A DNA stretch of 64,000 nucleotides from Chloroflexi bacterium TSY (lineage in GTDB: Bacteria > Chloroflexota > Anaerolineae > Caldilineales > Caldilineaceae), in contig JAHBNG010000026.1 in assembly GCA_019217005.1 (NCBI GenBank), forward strand, positions 62,001 through 126,000, read 5' to 3'. The position numbers and the translations under genes are program-made. This document shows, piece after piece, positions 28,595-36,821 of this stretch (positions are counted from its first letter, which is position 1; each line of letters starts with the position of its first letter). The notes under the pieces were generated by a model. It ran no database searches. It saw nothing but the letters and a program-made list of their open reading frames with translations, and was not told the origin of the DNA.

Positions 28595-29539
28595 CTAGCC
28601 TCTTATCAAGTCAGAAATGTGTGTTACGATATCGTTCATATCTGTTTGTTCTAAATCAAACCAGACAATATTCTCCATCTTGCGAAACCAAGTATATTGA
28701 TGGCGTACAAACCGATGTGTTTCAATCTTTGTCTTTTCAATTGCTTCATCCAAGGACATCTCACCGTTCAAGTAGGCACTCATCTCTCGATAGCCTAGAC
28801 TTGTCATAGCAGGCGCTGTTGTTGCATAGCCTGCTTCTAAAAGGCGTCTTGTTTCGTCGAGTAATCCCCTATTGACCATCTCTTCTACCCGCTGGTCAAT
28901 TCGCTGATAGAGGAGCTCTCGAGGACGGTCAAGGCCTATTTGGATCACCGGATAAGGTGGAGGTTGACTGCCTTCTAATTCTATTTTCGATTTGCCAGTT
29001 GTGATCACGATTTCTAGCGCACGAATGACGCGGCGCAAATTTTTTGGATCAATTTGAGTGGCTGTTGCTGGATCGAGGATTCTTAATCGTTGAAAAAGGG
29101 GTTTCCAGCCCTCTGTTTGTGCAATTTCTTCTAATTCCAAACGCAGCTCTGGATTGGGCGGCACTTCTGGAATACGCAGACCTTGAACAACAGAGCGGAG
29201 ATAGAGAGCAGATCCCCCAACCAAGAGTGGAATATGGTCGCGGGCATGGACAGCGTCGATTGTTTCAAATGCAAGTCGTTGATATTCCGAAACGCTCAAA
29301 GGTTCATCTGGATTGCGTATATCAAATAGATGATGTGGTGCTTGAGTTCGTTCTGCAACAGATGGTTTTGCCGTTCCAATGTCCATTGTACGGTAGACTT
29401 GGCGACTGTCGGCGCTGATCACCTCGCCATTCAAAGTTTGACACAGTTCAATGCTAAGGGATGTTTTGCCAACAGCCGTTGGACCGAGTAGGGCAATCAG
29501 TAGGGGGAGCGGGGACGATGAAGCAACCTTGTAGGACAT
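28595..29539 (-). CDS. miaA: tRNA dimethylallyltransferase
   Basis: A 314-residue enzyme that prenylates A37 of tRNAs reading UNN codons. The P-loop GPTAVGKTSL is near residue 18, followed by ISADSRQVYRTMDIGTAKP, HHLFDI and the RDHIPLLVGGSALYLRSVVQG segment typical of MiaA; the C-terminal motif HRFVRHQYTWFRK is present. Only 4 nt separate it from yraN, so the two are coupled. Confidence 0.97.
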   Translation of the reverse strand: MSYKVASSSPLPLLIALLGPTAVGKTSLSIELCQTLNGEVISADSRQVYRTMDIGTAKPSVAERTQAPHHLFDIRNPDEPLSVSEYQRLAFETIDAVHARDHIPLLVGGSALYLRSVVQGLRIPEVPPNPELRLELEEIAQTEGWKPLFQRLRILDPATATQIDPKNLRRVIRALEIVITTGKSKIELEGSQPPPYPVIQIGLDRPRELLYQRIDQRVEEMVNRGLLDETRRLLEAGYATTAPAMTSLGYREMSAYLNGEMSLDEAIEKTKIETHRFVRHQYTWFRKMENIVWFDLEQTDMNDIVTHISDLIRG

Positions 29540-29543
29540 GAAG

Positions 29544-29999
29544 TTATCCCGTTACAGCATGGCGAATATGGTCAATGGCTTCTAATCGTCCAGCGGAATT
29601 CATCTGAATACCGACGACATCAATCCGCCAAGGCCCAGACCATTCATGCGCTCGGACATATTCCTCAGCGACCTGACGCAACTTAGCCTGTTTCCGTGGT
29701 GTGATCGACTGAAGAGCTGTTCCAAATTGTGTTCCGCGTCGAGTGCGCACTTCGACCAAGACAAGCCAAGGAACGATATGTCCTTCATTTGCGTAATCTG
29801 GTGCGCTCTCTTGTGCAACAATGTCAAGTTCGCCGCTTGGGCAACGCCAGTTTCGGGCGAGGATTGTCAGACCATCTTCGGTTAAATACCGAACGGCTAG
29901 TGCTTCCCCAGTAGCGCCAAGTTTGCGTCGTTGATCCATGAGATTTCGTTGTGCCACATCATACCGTTGGGCTCTGTGGAGGCCATCAATGTGCTCCAA
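29544..29999 (-). CDS. YraN/UPF0102 family endonuclease-like protein
   Basis: A 151-residue member of UPF0102, a small nuclease-fold family of unproven function. It shows GATGEALAVRYL, LARNWRCPSGELDIVA and VLVEVRTRRG, where the Glu/Asp and ExR residues match the PD-(D/E)xK-like core. The first 20 residues before MDQRRKLG are not typical, so the ATG at 29939 is an alternative start. The gene sits between rnhB and miaA on one strand, a common neighbourhood for yraN. Confidence 0.9.
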   Translation of the reverse strand: MEHIDGLHRAQRYDVAQRNLMDQRRKLGATGEALAVRYLTEDGLTILARNWRCPSGELDIVAQESAPDYANEGHIVPWLVLVEVRTRRGTQFGTALQSITPRKQAKLRQVAEEYVRAHEWSGPWRIDVVGIQMNSAGRLEAIDHIRHAVTG

Positions 30000-30011
30000 T
30001 GGTCTAAATAA

Positions 30012-30110
30012 AAAAAAGCTTTCAGCTATCAGCCGTCAGCCATAGCTGGAATCGGGCCTTGTCTCGCTGCTGATTTTTATGCTTTCCTATACGATGAAAA
30101 ACTACATGTT
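30012..30110. repeat. Dispersed repeat, copy 1
   Basis: The stretch AAAAAAGCTTTCAGCTATCA...GGAATCGGGCCTTGTCTCGC...TTTTTATGCTTTCCTATAC recurs with few differences at 51710-51785. It lies between rnhB and yraN here and after an ion-channel gene there, always in non-coding sequence. Confidence 0.75.
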
Positions 30111-30145
30111 TATGGTTTCTACAACCATACCTGGTATTACTTGCT

Positions 30146-30787
30146 TTAGTGATCTGAAAACAATGTTTGTTGCTTTTTGATTGGTGCAAAACTATGCCGA
30201 TGTTCAGGGCAGGGGCCATGCTCTTGAATAGCCGAGAGATGGGCGGCTGTCCCATACCCTTTGTGGTTGGCAAAGCGATAGGCAGGATACTCTTTATCAA
30301 GATCTACCAATAGGGTATCACGATATACTTTGGCAATGATAGACGCGGCCGCTACGGAAACAATACGTTGATCTGCTTTTGGTTGACTTTGTTGGGGAAT
30401 GTTGAGTTGAGGTAAGCGTACCCAATCGAGGAGTAGATAATCGGGAGCGGGCTCGAGCTTGCAAATTGCGGCAGTCATAGCCAAGCGAGTTGCAACAGCA
30501 ATGTTATATTTGTCGATGATCTGAGGTGTACTGATCCCAACACTCCATACCCTCGCTTCGTTGCGAATTTCGGTTGCATAATCTGTGCGTTGCAACGCAG
30601 TTAATTGCTTACTATCACGGACTTTCGTCCAGATGCCATCATAATCTGAATCTGGTGGCAAGATCACCACGGCAGCCACAACCGGACCCGCCAATGCACC
30701 ACGCCCAGCTTCGTCCACTCCTGCAATAGACTGATAGCCCTCGCTCCATAGTTGGCGTTCTAAGTCCAATGTGGGGATGTTCATCAT
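30146..30787 (-). CDS. rnhB: Ribonuclease HII
   Basis: Removes RNA from RNA-DNA hybrids and single ribonucleotides. The active-site acidic residues are visible in GVDEAGRGALAGPV and LLLDWV, with DSKQL, VAAASIIAKVYRD, NHKGYGTAAHL and HRHSFAP all conserved. The ATG at 30787 (MMNIPTLDLERQLW) is chosen: an upstream Met at 30823 would put the first codons inside a transcription terminator. About 213 residues, normal for the family. Confidence 0.96.
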   Translation of the reverse strand: MMNIPTLDLERQLWSEGYQSIAGVDEAGRGALAGPVVAAVVILPPDSDYDGIWTKVRDSKQLTALQRTDYATEIRNEARVWSVGISTPQIIDKYNIAVATRLAMTAAICKLEPAPDYLLLDWVRLPQLNIPQQSQPKADQRIVSVAAASIIAKVYRDTLLVDLDKEYPAYRFANHKGYGTAAHLSAIQEHGPCPEHRHSFAPIKKQQTLFSDH

Positions 30788-30812
30788 TCTGTATAGGTAA
30801 AATGAATGATAT

Positions 30813-30845
30813 AAAAAAAGCATCGGTCCATATAGACCAATGCTT
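30813..30845 (-). terminator. Rho-independent terminator after rplS
   Basis: Read on the minus strand: AAGCATTGGTC, loop TATAT, GGACCGATGCTT, then a run of T. The stem is about 10 bp with one mismatch. It lies between rplS and rnhB and would end the rplS transcript. Confidence 0.75.
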
Positions 30846-31005
30846 ATAATTCTCTCTTGTAGGCTAGATGTCAGCCTCGAAACAACGATGGCCGACGTTT
30901 CTCTGGGCTATCGAGAAGTCTGAGTACGTATCCGAAAAGCGCCGTGTAGTTTTATACTCATTGGAGAAACTGGCTAGACTCACAATCACTTTTCCGACAG
31001 GTTCT

Positions 31006-31368
31006 TTACTTTTTGACGAATCGTTTTTCTTTCAATCGGGCAGACTTTCCTTGACGATCACGCAAATAATAAAGTTGAGCCCGACGAACCTTGGCTTTAC
31101 GTACAATTTCTACATTCTCTACTGTTTTACTATAGATGGGGAAGGTGCGTTCTACACCAACGCCACCCGCAGCTGTACGCCTAACGGTATATGTGGCACC
31201 AGCCCCTTTGCCACCGTGCATGGCAATGACTACGCCTTGGAAAACCTGAATACGCTCGTTTCGCCCCTCTGTGATACGTTGGTGGACCCGTACTGTATCG
31301 CCTGGCTCGATTTGGGGCACTGATTGTTCGAGTTGTGGCTGTAGTGAAGCCATCAATGCATTTGACAT
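31006..31368 (-). CDS. rplS: 50S ribosomal protein L19
   Basis: A 120-residue L19 with the conserved IEPGDTVRVHQRI, RIQVFQGVVIA and KVRRAQLYYLRDRQGKSARL. The start at 31368 is preceded by AGGAAAAG; an upstream in-frame Met at 31455 lies in repeat sequence and adds 29 foreign residues. In many bacteria rplS follows trmD directly. Here the order trmD-rplS is kept, but about 590 nt of repeat-rich sequence and a terminator intervene, so rplS probably has its own promoter. Confidence 0.96.
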   Translation of the reverse strand: MSNALMASLQPQLEQSVPQIEPGDTVRVHQRITEGRNERIQVFQGVVIAMHGGKGAGATYTVRRTAAGGVGVERTFPIYSKTVENVEIVRKAKVRRAQLYYLRDRQGKSARLKEKRFVKK

Positions 31369-31384
31369 TTTCTTTTCCTGACAC

Positions 31385-31490
31385 TCATTTGAGGAATGAG
31401 CATTAAATAACTTGAACAAGTTCCTTCGAAGACTCAGGACAAGCCTTTGTTTCACTCAAGAATGAGATGTTCAAATTATCTAATACCAAA
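31385..31490. repeat. Palindromic dispersed repeat upstream of rplS
   Basis: ATGAGCATTAAATAACTTGA near 31396-31415 pairs imperfectly with TGTTCAAATTATCTAAT near 31470-31486, forming a long hairpin. A related sequence with GCATTAAATAGCTTGAACA and TGTTCAAGTGATTTAA is found at 41099-41162. Confidence 0.55.
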
Positions 31491-31508
31491 TTTGAATGAA
31501 TCTATTCG

Positions 31509-31532
31509 AAAAAAAAGCGCATCACGAGCGCT
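31509..31532 (-). terminator. Rho-independent terminator on the minus strand
   Basis: On the minus strand AGCGC, a 7-nt loop, GCGCT and then eight T. A short but perfect 5-bp GC-rich stem followed by a T-run. It lies downstream of trmD and upstream of rplS, separating the two transcripts. Confidence 0.6.
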
Positions 31533-31958
31533 CTTGACAATCTATAAATGATTACAACCCACAAAATATACCATACACTGTGTGTCCTGGGCAAATTAAT
31601 TTTGATTGATTCGGCAGTCTGTCCCAAAGTGTGTAAAGAGAAACCGCTTCGTACATTTATGGTAGATATACCTTGATTTTGCCATCTACACAAAGAAGCA
31701 TATAATTTAGCTTCAGAATAATTCAATACTGCGGTTGTGATGAAAATATGGTTTTTCCTCCACCTCTACCAGGCAAAGCAAAACCACGTTTTCACACAGA
31801 GATCAGTCTCAGTCGATCCTAAATGTGACTCATATCCGCGGAGAGAGCGCACCTTTCCTTTGGAAAGGCGTTCTCTAATGCGACTGTACTCGACTAAATC
31901 CGGCGTTAGAGATCGCCTCCTCTAAGGAAAATTGGATCTACTGAGTCTAAAGCACAAT
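31533..31958. other. Repeat-rich gap between rplS and trmD
   Basis: No gene is seen. At 31616-31675 the text GTCCCAAAGTGTGTAAAGAG resembles the window end (63922-63945). At 31868-31925 GGCGTTCTCTAATGCG and GGCGTTAGAGATCGCCTCCT resemble the arms of the repeat at 41828-41985. At 31930-31951 TTGGATCTACTGAG matches the terminal sequence of the 215-bp element described at 39238 and 61604. The gap thus holds fragments of at least three repeat families. Confidence 0.5.
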
Positions 31959-32849
31959 CTAAAGGTTTACTGAATCTAAAAAGTTTTTGTCGTCATCAGA
32001 TAAGTTGTATTGACTCAATAGATCTGGACGACGTTCGAAGGTTCGTTTTAATGCTTGCTGATGCCGCCAACGATCGACATTCGCGTGATGTCCACTGAGC
32101 AAAACGTCAGGAATGCTTTCTCCCCGAAATGTATGTGGACGAGTATATTGAGGGCCTTCCAACAGCCCACCTAACCCAGGAGAGTGACTATCCTGTTCAG
32201 CGCTTAACTCATGCCCCAGGACACCGGGGATGAGGCGAGTAATGGAATCCAGAAGAACCATAGATGCTAATTCACCACCACTCAGGACGTAATCTCCAAT
32301 GCTGATTTCGTCGGTGACAAGTTGGGTCCGTACCCGTTCATCAACACCTTCGTATCGTCCACAGATTAGGGCTAAGCGTGGATATCTACTCAATTCTGCA
32401 ACAATTTTCTGAGTAAGTAAGCGCCCTTGTGGGGTCAGTAGGATAATGGGAACTGATGGATCTTTGTTTTTGCTTGACTGTTGATGGTCAGACGTCTCAT
32501 GGGACGCATGAATAGCAAATTTTTTATCCTTGACTAAGTGACTATAGTCTGGACTCCATGCAGGTAAGTTGATGTATGCGTCCTCGGCGGGAAGAACCCA
32601 GCCAGCTGGTTTTGTCAAAACTGTTTCAACAGCCCGGAAAATCGGTTCTGGCTTCATGAGCATGCCACCACCTCCTCCGTACGGCGTTGCATCACATGTA
32701 TGATGCCGATCGGTGGAGTAGGCACGAATATTGTGAAGAGAGACTGAACATAGTCCTTTTTCTTGAGCGATTTTCAGTATACTTTCAGATAATGGTCCAC
32801 TGAACATCTGTGGAAATAGAGTAAATATATCAAAGTGAATGGCGTTCAT
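31959..32849 (-). CDS. trmD: tRNA (guanine-N1)-methyltransferase
   Basis: Methylates G37 of tRNAs, preventing frameshifting. The start at 32849 gives the usual opening [16 protein letters not shown]; an earlier Met at 32897 adds 16 atypical residues. The SAM-binding trefoil-knot signatures [13 protein letters not shown] (near 163) and [13 protein letters not shown] are intact. A short insertion (about residues 120-140, Ser/Lys-rich) precedes the knot. Divergent from the M23 peptidase gene. Confidence 0.96.
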   Translation of the reverse strand: MNAIHFDIFTLFPQMFSGPLSESILKIAQEKGLCSVSLHNIRAYSTDRHHTCDATPYGGGGGMLMKPEPIFRAVETVLTKPAGWVLPAEDAYINLPAWSPDYSHLVKDKKFAIHASHETSDHQQSSKNKDPSVPIILLTPQGRLLTQKIVAELSRYPRLALICGRYEGVDERVRTQLVTDEISIGDYVLSGGELASMVLLDSITRLIPGVLGHELSAEQDSHSPGLGGLLEGPQYTRPHTFRGESIPDVLLSGHHANVDRWRHQQALKRTFERRPDLLSQYNLSDDDKNFLDSVNL

Positions 32850-32927
32850 AATAGACAGGTTCAATCGAAGCAGATTGATCGCGTAGAATCGATACACAAT
32901 AGAGCTTCACGAAGTATATTTCGATGG

Positions 32928-34829
32928 ATGCGAGCCGAGTACTTTATTCGGTGGACACGTGCTGGACTAACGCTGATATTGGTGAGTAAGGAGCACTTGA
33001 ACTCATCGAAATTGCTCAATACCCGTCCTGTCCGCCGAGTCGATCGGCTCTTGGAAACCGGATTCGATGTGACAGGGTTATCCCGCTTGCTTGGTTCAGT
33101 GAGTGAATGGGTACATGCAGCTGTCTCCGTCGATTCGTTGCCTCACCGTGCTTCAATATCTCGATTCGCTGGCGATCTTTCTCATCAGCGCAATTTAGAG
33201 GATATTTTCAGCCAGGATAGTGTAGCACATGACGAACAAAGAGAGAAGGTCTCATCAGGAAGGCAGAGAACTTCAACCACTGGTACACACACAAGCAATC
33301 CTTACAATTCGTATCTCTATCATTCTCATGTTTATACTCCATCAGTCAACAATGGGCGTTCTGAAACTCTACCTACGCCTGAGCGACACACCATTTCTAC
33401 AACCACTCGTTTTGGGTTCGTTTGCCTTGCAGTTTTGATGTTGTGGTGGTCGGGGAGTAGACTTCTAGGCGAACCCACTACGTCGAGCGCTGAAACGTTA
33501 CCTGAGATTGCCGCCCAAGCATCCAATGCTCCAAATGCGGATAGAATATCGTTGGCAATTGTCAATCCACAGAATCTTCCTGGTGTCCAGGAGTCTCAAC
33601 CAGCGATAGTTGATTCCCAAAAAAGCGATTCCGACAATAGGCTAGGCGTCGTCAACCCATCAAACGTCAATTCCGCAAGTGGTTTGTTAAAAAGTGCATC
33701 GAATCTGCTTCCTGCGCAGGGGCTCGCACTAAGCAATCAAAAGAACAACCCACCAAATGAGGAATCTGCAGAGAAAACAGTTGCGATTCTTGTTGAACCA
33801 ACGGCCACACCTACTCCAACCAACACAGCATATCCAACCTTTACGCCACGACCAACCGACACAGCGACAGCCACGCCAACAGAAGTCATTCCAGATGTGA
33901 TTCCTCTGGCACGATTAATTGCGCCACTTTTCCCCAATCCGACCGCCACACCTACGCCAACGTTGACGCCAACGCCCACTCCGACGCCATCACCCCTGCC
34001 GATTGTTCCAGGCCAACAATGGTCAGAATTTATCCCGTCTCCACCCGCCCAGTCTGATCATCTCTGGATTGCTCGACCATTTTCCGCTTCCGCGCCTGTA
34101 CAACTAGCTAGCCCTAATTATCAGTTTGGCTCCACAGCGAGCAACCGGTATCGCATTCATCATGGTATTGACATTTCCAATAAACTAGGAACGCCAGTAT
34201 TAGCTGGTGTTGAGGGAATGGTCATCCATGCTGGCGTCGACGATCCAGTCTTGCTGGGGCCATACAACAATTTCTATGGCAATGCCGTCGTTGTGCGGTT
34301 AGATCGTCGTCTTTCGGTTGCGGGAGGCGAACTGGACGTTTTTGTACTTTACGGACACTTGAATGAAGTCTATGCGGAATCTGGGCAGCGCGTTCGACCC
34401 GGAGATGTGATTGGTGCTGTAGGTATGACGGGAATAGCGATTGGTCCCCATTTGCATCTAGAAGTGCGCATAGGTGCCAATACGTATGATCACAGTGTCA
34501 ATCCCTATCTTTGGCTGCAACCGCGGGGAGGCACGGGGGTGGTTGCCGTGCGCATTTTGACATCCAACGGACGAACCTGGCCTGGTGGGCGTGTAAGTCT
34601 TGTTCGGTTTGGGCAAAATGGGACAGCCATCTGGGCACGTCACATCGATATTTACCGAGATTACGACAACATTGGTCCCGATCCCTCGTGGGGAGAAAAC
34701 GGTGCAATGGGTAGCGTTCCCGCAGGCAGATATGTGGTTCTGGGCAACATCAATGGCGAGCGCGTCAAGAGTGAAATTGTTGTGAATGCGGGGCAAACGA
34801 CCTTTGTAGAATTAAGGACAAAGCAGTAG
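32928..34829 (+). CDS. Membrane-anchored M23 family metallopeptidase with Thr/Pro-rich linker
   Basis: About 630 residues. A cytoplasmic N-terminal region is followed by one membrane helix near 163-180 (FVCLAVLMLWWSG), then a long linker with TPTPT-type repeats (about residues 280-365), then a LytM/M23 domain with the zinc ligands HHGID (near 411) and GPHLHLE (near 508) and YGHL between. A C-terminal beta-domain of about 90 residues ends the protein. It probably trims peptidoglycan or another surface peptide. The start is uncertain: GTG 32835 would overlap trmD, and TTG 32997 has AAGGAG just upstream. Confidence 0.88.
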   Translation: MRAEYFIRWTRAGLTLILVSKEHLNSSKLLNTRPVRRVDRLLETGFDVTGLSRLLGSVSEWVHAAVSVDSLPHRASISRFAGDLSHQRNLEDIFSQDSVAHDEQREKVSSGRQRTSTTGTHTSNPYNSYLYHSHVYTPSVNNGRSETLPTPERHTISTTTRFGFVCLAVLMLWWSGSRLLGEPTTSSAETLPEIAAQASNAPNADRISLAIVNPQNLPGVQESQPAIVDSQKSDSDNRLGVVNPSNVNSASGLLKSASNLLPAQGLALSNQKNNPPNEESAEKTVAILVEPTATPTPTNTAYPTFTPRPTDTATATPTEVIPDVIPLARLIAPLFPNPTATPTPTLTPTPTPTPSPLPIVPGQQWSEFIPSPPAQSDHLWIARPFSASAPVQLASPNYQFGSTASNRYRIHHGIDISNKLGTPVLAGVEGMVIHAGVDDPVLLGPYNNFYGNAVVVRLDRRLSVAGGELDVFVLYGHLNEVYAESGQRVRPGDVIGAVGMTGIAIGPHLHLEVRIGANTYDHSVNPYLWLQPRGGTGVVAVRILTSNGRTWPGGRVSLVRFGQNGTAIWARHIDIYRDYDNIGPDPSWGENGAMGSVPAGRYVVLGNINGERVKSEIVVNAGQTTFVELRTKQ

Positions 34830-34845
34830 ATTATTTCAGTTGAGA

Positions 34846-35178
34846 TTAACTCGCTTCATCCAACTTTGCTTTCTTATCCTCCAAAAACTGTTCTAGTGCA
34901 TCGATACGATTTTCCCAGAAGCGGCGGTGATATTCGATCCATTCACTCGCTTGCTCCAAACCTTCTGGCTTTAATGAGCAATAGTGGGTTCGACCCTGGA
35001 TGTCACGATGAATCAATCCCGCCTGCTCCAATATTTTCAAGTGTTTGGATACTCCATTTAAGGACATCTCGAACTGTTCAGCAATTTCCAAGACGGTTGA
35101 TTGTCCAGTGGTCAAGTGCGTCAATATCTGACGGCGGGTTGGGTTTGCTAATGCTTGGAACGTGTGATCTAATAGCAT
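34846..35178 (-). CDS. ArsR-family winged-helix repressor
   Basis: A 110-residue regulator with the classic ArsR/SmtB opening FQALANPTRRQILTHL and recognition helix MSLNGVSKHLKILEQAGLI. No metal-binding Cys pair is apparent (the only Cys is in HYCSLKP), so it may sense something other than a metal, as the SdpR/YdfF-like subgroup with a C-terminal RRFWENRIDALEQFL helix does. It ends convergently with the M23 gene. The sulfur operon lies 0.8 kb away, divergently, but a repeat cluster intervenes. Confidence 0.92.
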   Translation of the reverse strand: MLLDHTFQALANPTRRQILTHLTTGQSTVLEIAEQFEMSLNGVSKHLKILEQAGLIHRDIQGRTHYCSLKPEGLEQASEWIEYHRRFWENRIDALEQFLEDKKAKLDEAS

Positions 35179-35249
35179 ATTGAGCGATCTACTTTCACGA
35201 CACGTAAATATACCGCACGAGCGTATAACCTTAAGTAAATTCGGTTCTT

Positions 35250-35351
35250 TGAGGGATTGTGTGGTTTTCAGTTGGTATGTTGGTTAGATAGATGGTTGGT
35301 GAACAAACCAACGAACTATCCAACAATTACCCTACAAAAGCTCGAAAAGCC
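35250..35351. repeat. Leader-like direct repeat, copy 1
   Basis: GAGG-ATTGTGTGGTT...CAGTTGGT...TTGGTTAGAT...TGGTTGGTG...CAAACCAAC recurs at 35864-35969 with about 80% identity. Each copy contains a strong hairpin made of GTTGG/CCAAC-rich arms. Confidence 0.7.
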
Positions 35352-35511
35352 ATAAATTCGACTGTTCTACCATACTGAAACCGGTCAAATTTAGTTTAAT
35401 GTTACGGCAGTTCTCGATATATTCAACCTAGTCGGTGAATTTAGCCCAAAAAAAGCTTATTGTCAAAATGTTGGTGGCTCATCTATGGAAAAGGTCTTTC
35501 TTCTATACTTT

Positions 35512-35769
35512 GCTCTGTATGAAAACCGAAATAGTGACATTTGTCACCCTAATTGACAATTTCAAGGGTTTGTAGAGGGTTCGCACCTCAAATTTGTCAT
35601 GTTGTAACCTTTTTGACGCTAACAGACCCTCAGAGGTGTTCTAAGGACTCGCTTGTATAGGGTTTGAACACCCAAAATCAGGGACCAAGGTGACAAATGT
35701 CACCATACGTAGTTTACTTTTCTGGCAGAACTGAGGAAAACCCCGGTTTTCATCACAACCGCGGTATAG
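35512..35769. repeat. Palindromic dispersed element, copy 2 of the GCTCTGTATGAAAAC family
   Basis: Left end GCTCTGTATGAAAACCG at 35512-35528, right end CGGTTTTCATCACAACCGCG at 35744-35763. A second, inner inverted pair (TGACATTTGTCACC near 35534, GGTGACAAATGTCA near 35688) is nested inside. Immediately after it (35772-35840) is a GTGTGCAA...TTGCACAC hairpin also seen at 19946 and 63624. Related copies with the same ends lie at 19908-20075 and 45369-45446. Confidence 0.75.
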
Positions 35770-35863
35770 AAAGTGTGCAAATAGGTGATTGAACAATCTA
35801 AATTCTGAGGAATTGCACACTTTCGTCTGATGAGCGATGTTGGTTCATAAGAAAGGGTTGTCT

Positions 35864-35969
35864 GAGGAATTGTGTGGTTGTCAGTTGGTTTGTTGGTTAG
35901 ATGGTTGGTGAGCAAACGAGCAAACCAACAAACCATCCAACGTTTCCCCCCACAAAACCTCAAAGAGCC
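35864..35969. repeat. Leader-like direct repeat, copy 2, just upstream of the sulfur operon
   Basis: Second copy of the 35250-35351 sequence. Its hairpin (GTTGGTTTGTTGGTT pairing with AACCAACAAACCATCCAAC, 35884-35940) ends about 50 nt before the start codon of the first operon gene, so it would form in the 5' leader RNA. Confidence 0.65.
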
Positions 35970-35991
35970 TAAAAAAGAACAAGAGGATCCT

Positions 35992-36786
35992 ATGAAAGAA
36001 GCGTTTGACATTCCCAGTTTGCTTGTGGAGCCAACATGGCTGGTTGAACATCTTTTCGACCCCCAGCTTGTACTGCTGGATGTACGCCTCTACGATAGCT
36101 ACACCGAAGGACATCTCCCAGGGGCACTGTGGGTTGATCTGCATACCCTTTCCACAGAAGTAGATGGTATAGAAGGTATGTTGCTTCCTCCCGCTCAATT
36201 TGCCGCTAGACTTGGCATCTGGGGCATTCAACAGGATTCACGCGTTGTTCTCTATGATGATAACTGGGGTATGCCTGCGGCGCGGGTTTTGTGGGGATTC
36301 ACCCGCTTTGGACATTCCCATTTGGCCGTTCTGAATGGTGGCTGGGATCGTTGGATAGAAGAGGGACACCCCCAAACTCAAACCATCCCCAATACGACGC
36401 CATCGAATTACCAGATCGTTGCAGACGATGCACAAATTGCTGAATATGCCTGGCTTCTGCACCATTTGGATGATCCGAATATTGTTGTGATTGACACTCG
36501 TTCAGCAGTTGAATATCAACAAGGTCATCTACCGGGGGCCATTTGGTGGGATTGGATGAATGGTGTGCCGGTGGATGGCTGGAACGCTGTGCGTTCTTCC
36601 GATGAATTACTAACTGAGCTGGCTACCCTGGGAATTACGCCTGAGAAAGAGATTGTAACCTACTGTCGCTCTGGTGCCCGAGCCGCACATACATATCTGC
36701 TGTTGCGCTATTTGGGTTTTCTCCATGTACGCAACTATGATGGTTCGTGGTTGGAATGGTCTAAATATTTCTCTGGAATGGCCTAA
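35992..36786 (+). CDS. Tandem-domain rhodanese (sulfurtransferase)
   Basis: A 264-residue two-domain rhodanese. The start at 35992 follows AGAGGA; an earlier Met at 35872 lies in the leader repeat. The N-terminal domain (residues 10-120) lacks a catalytic Cys (DDNWGMPAARV), while the C-terminal domain has the active-site loop TYCRSGARAAHTY. No signal peptide, so cytoplasmic. Such enzymes pass sulfane sulfur from thiosulfate or 3-mercaptopyruvate to acceptors, which here could be the TusA-like protein two genes on. It is the first gene of the sulfur-transfer operon, 35 nt before yedE. Confidence 0.94.
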   Translation: MKEAFDIPSLLVEPTWLVEHLFDPQLVLLDVRLYDSYTEGHLPGALWVDLHTLSTEVDGIEGMLLPPAQFAARLGIWGIQQDSRVVLYDDNWGMPAARVLWGFTRFGHSHLAVLNGGWDRWIEEGHPQTQTIPNTTPSNYQIVADDAQIAEYAWLLHHLDDPNIVVIDTRSAVEYQQGHLPGAIWWDWMNGVPVDGWNAVRSSDELLTELATLGITPEKEIVTYCRSGARAAHTYLLLRYLGFLHVRNYDGSWLEWSKYFSGMA

Positions 36787-36821
36787 AATCTTGAAAAGAG
36801 ACACCCTGAAAGGAGGAGTGA

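Noticed and set aside
33800..34010. Tandem DNA repeat in the M23 gene
   Set aside because: The ACACCTACGCCAACG-like pattern simply encodes a Thr/Pro linker common in surface proteins.
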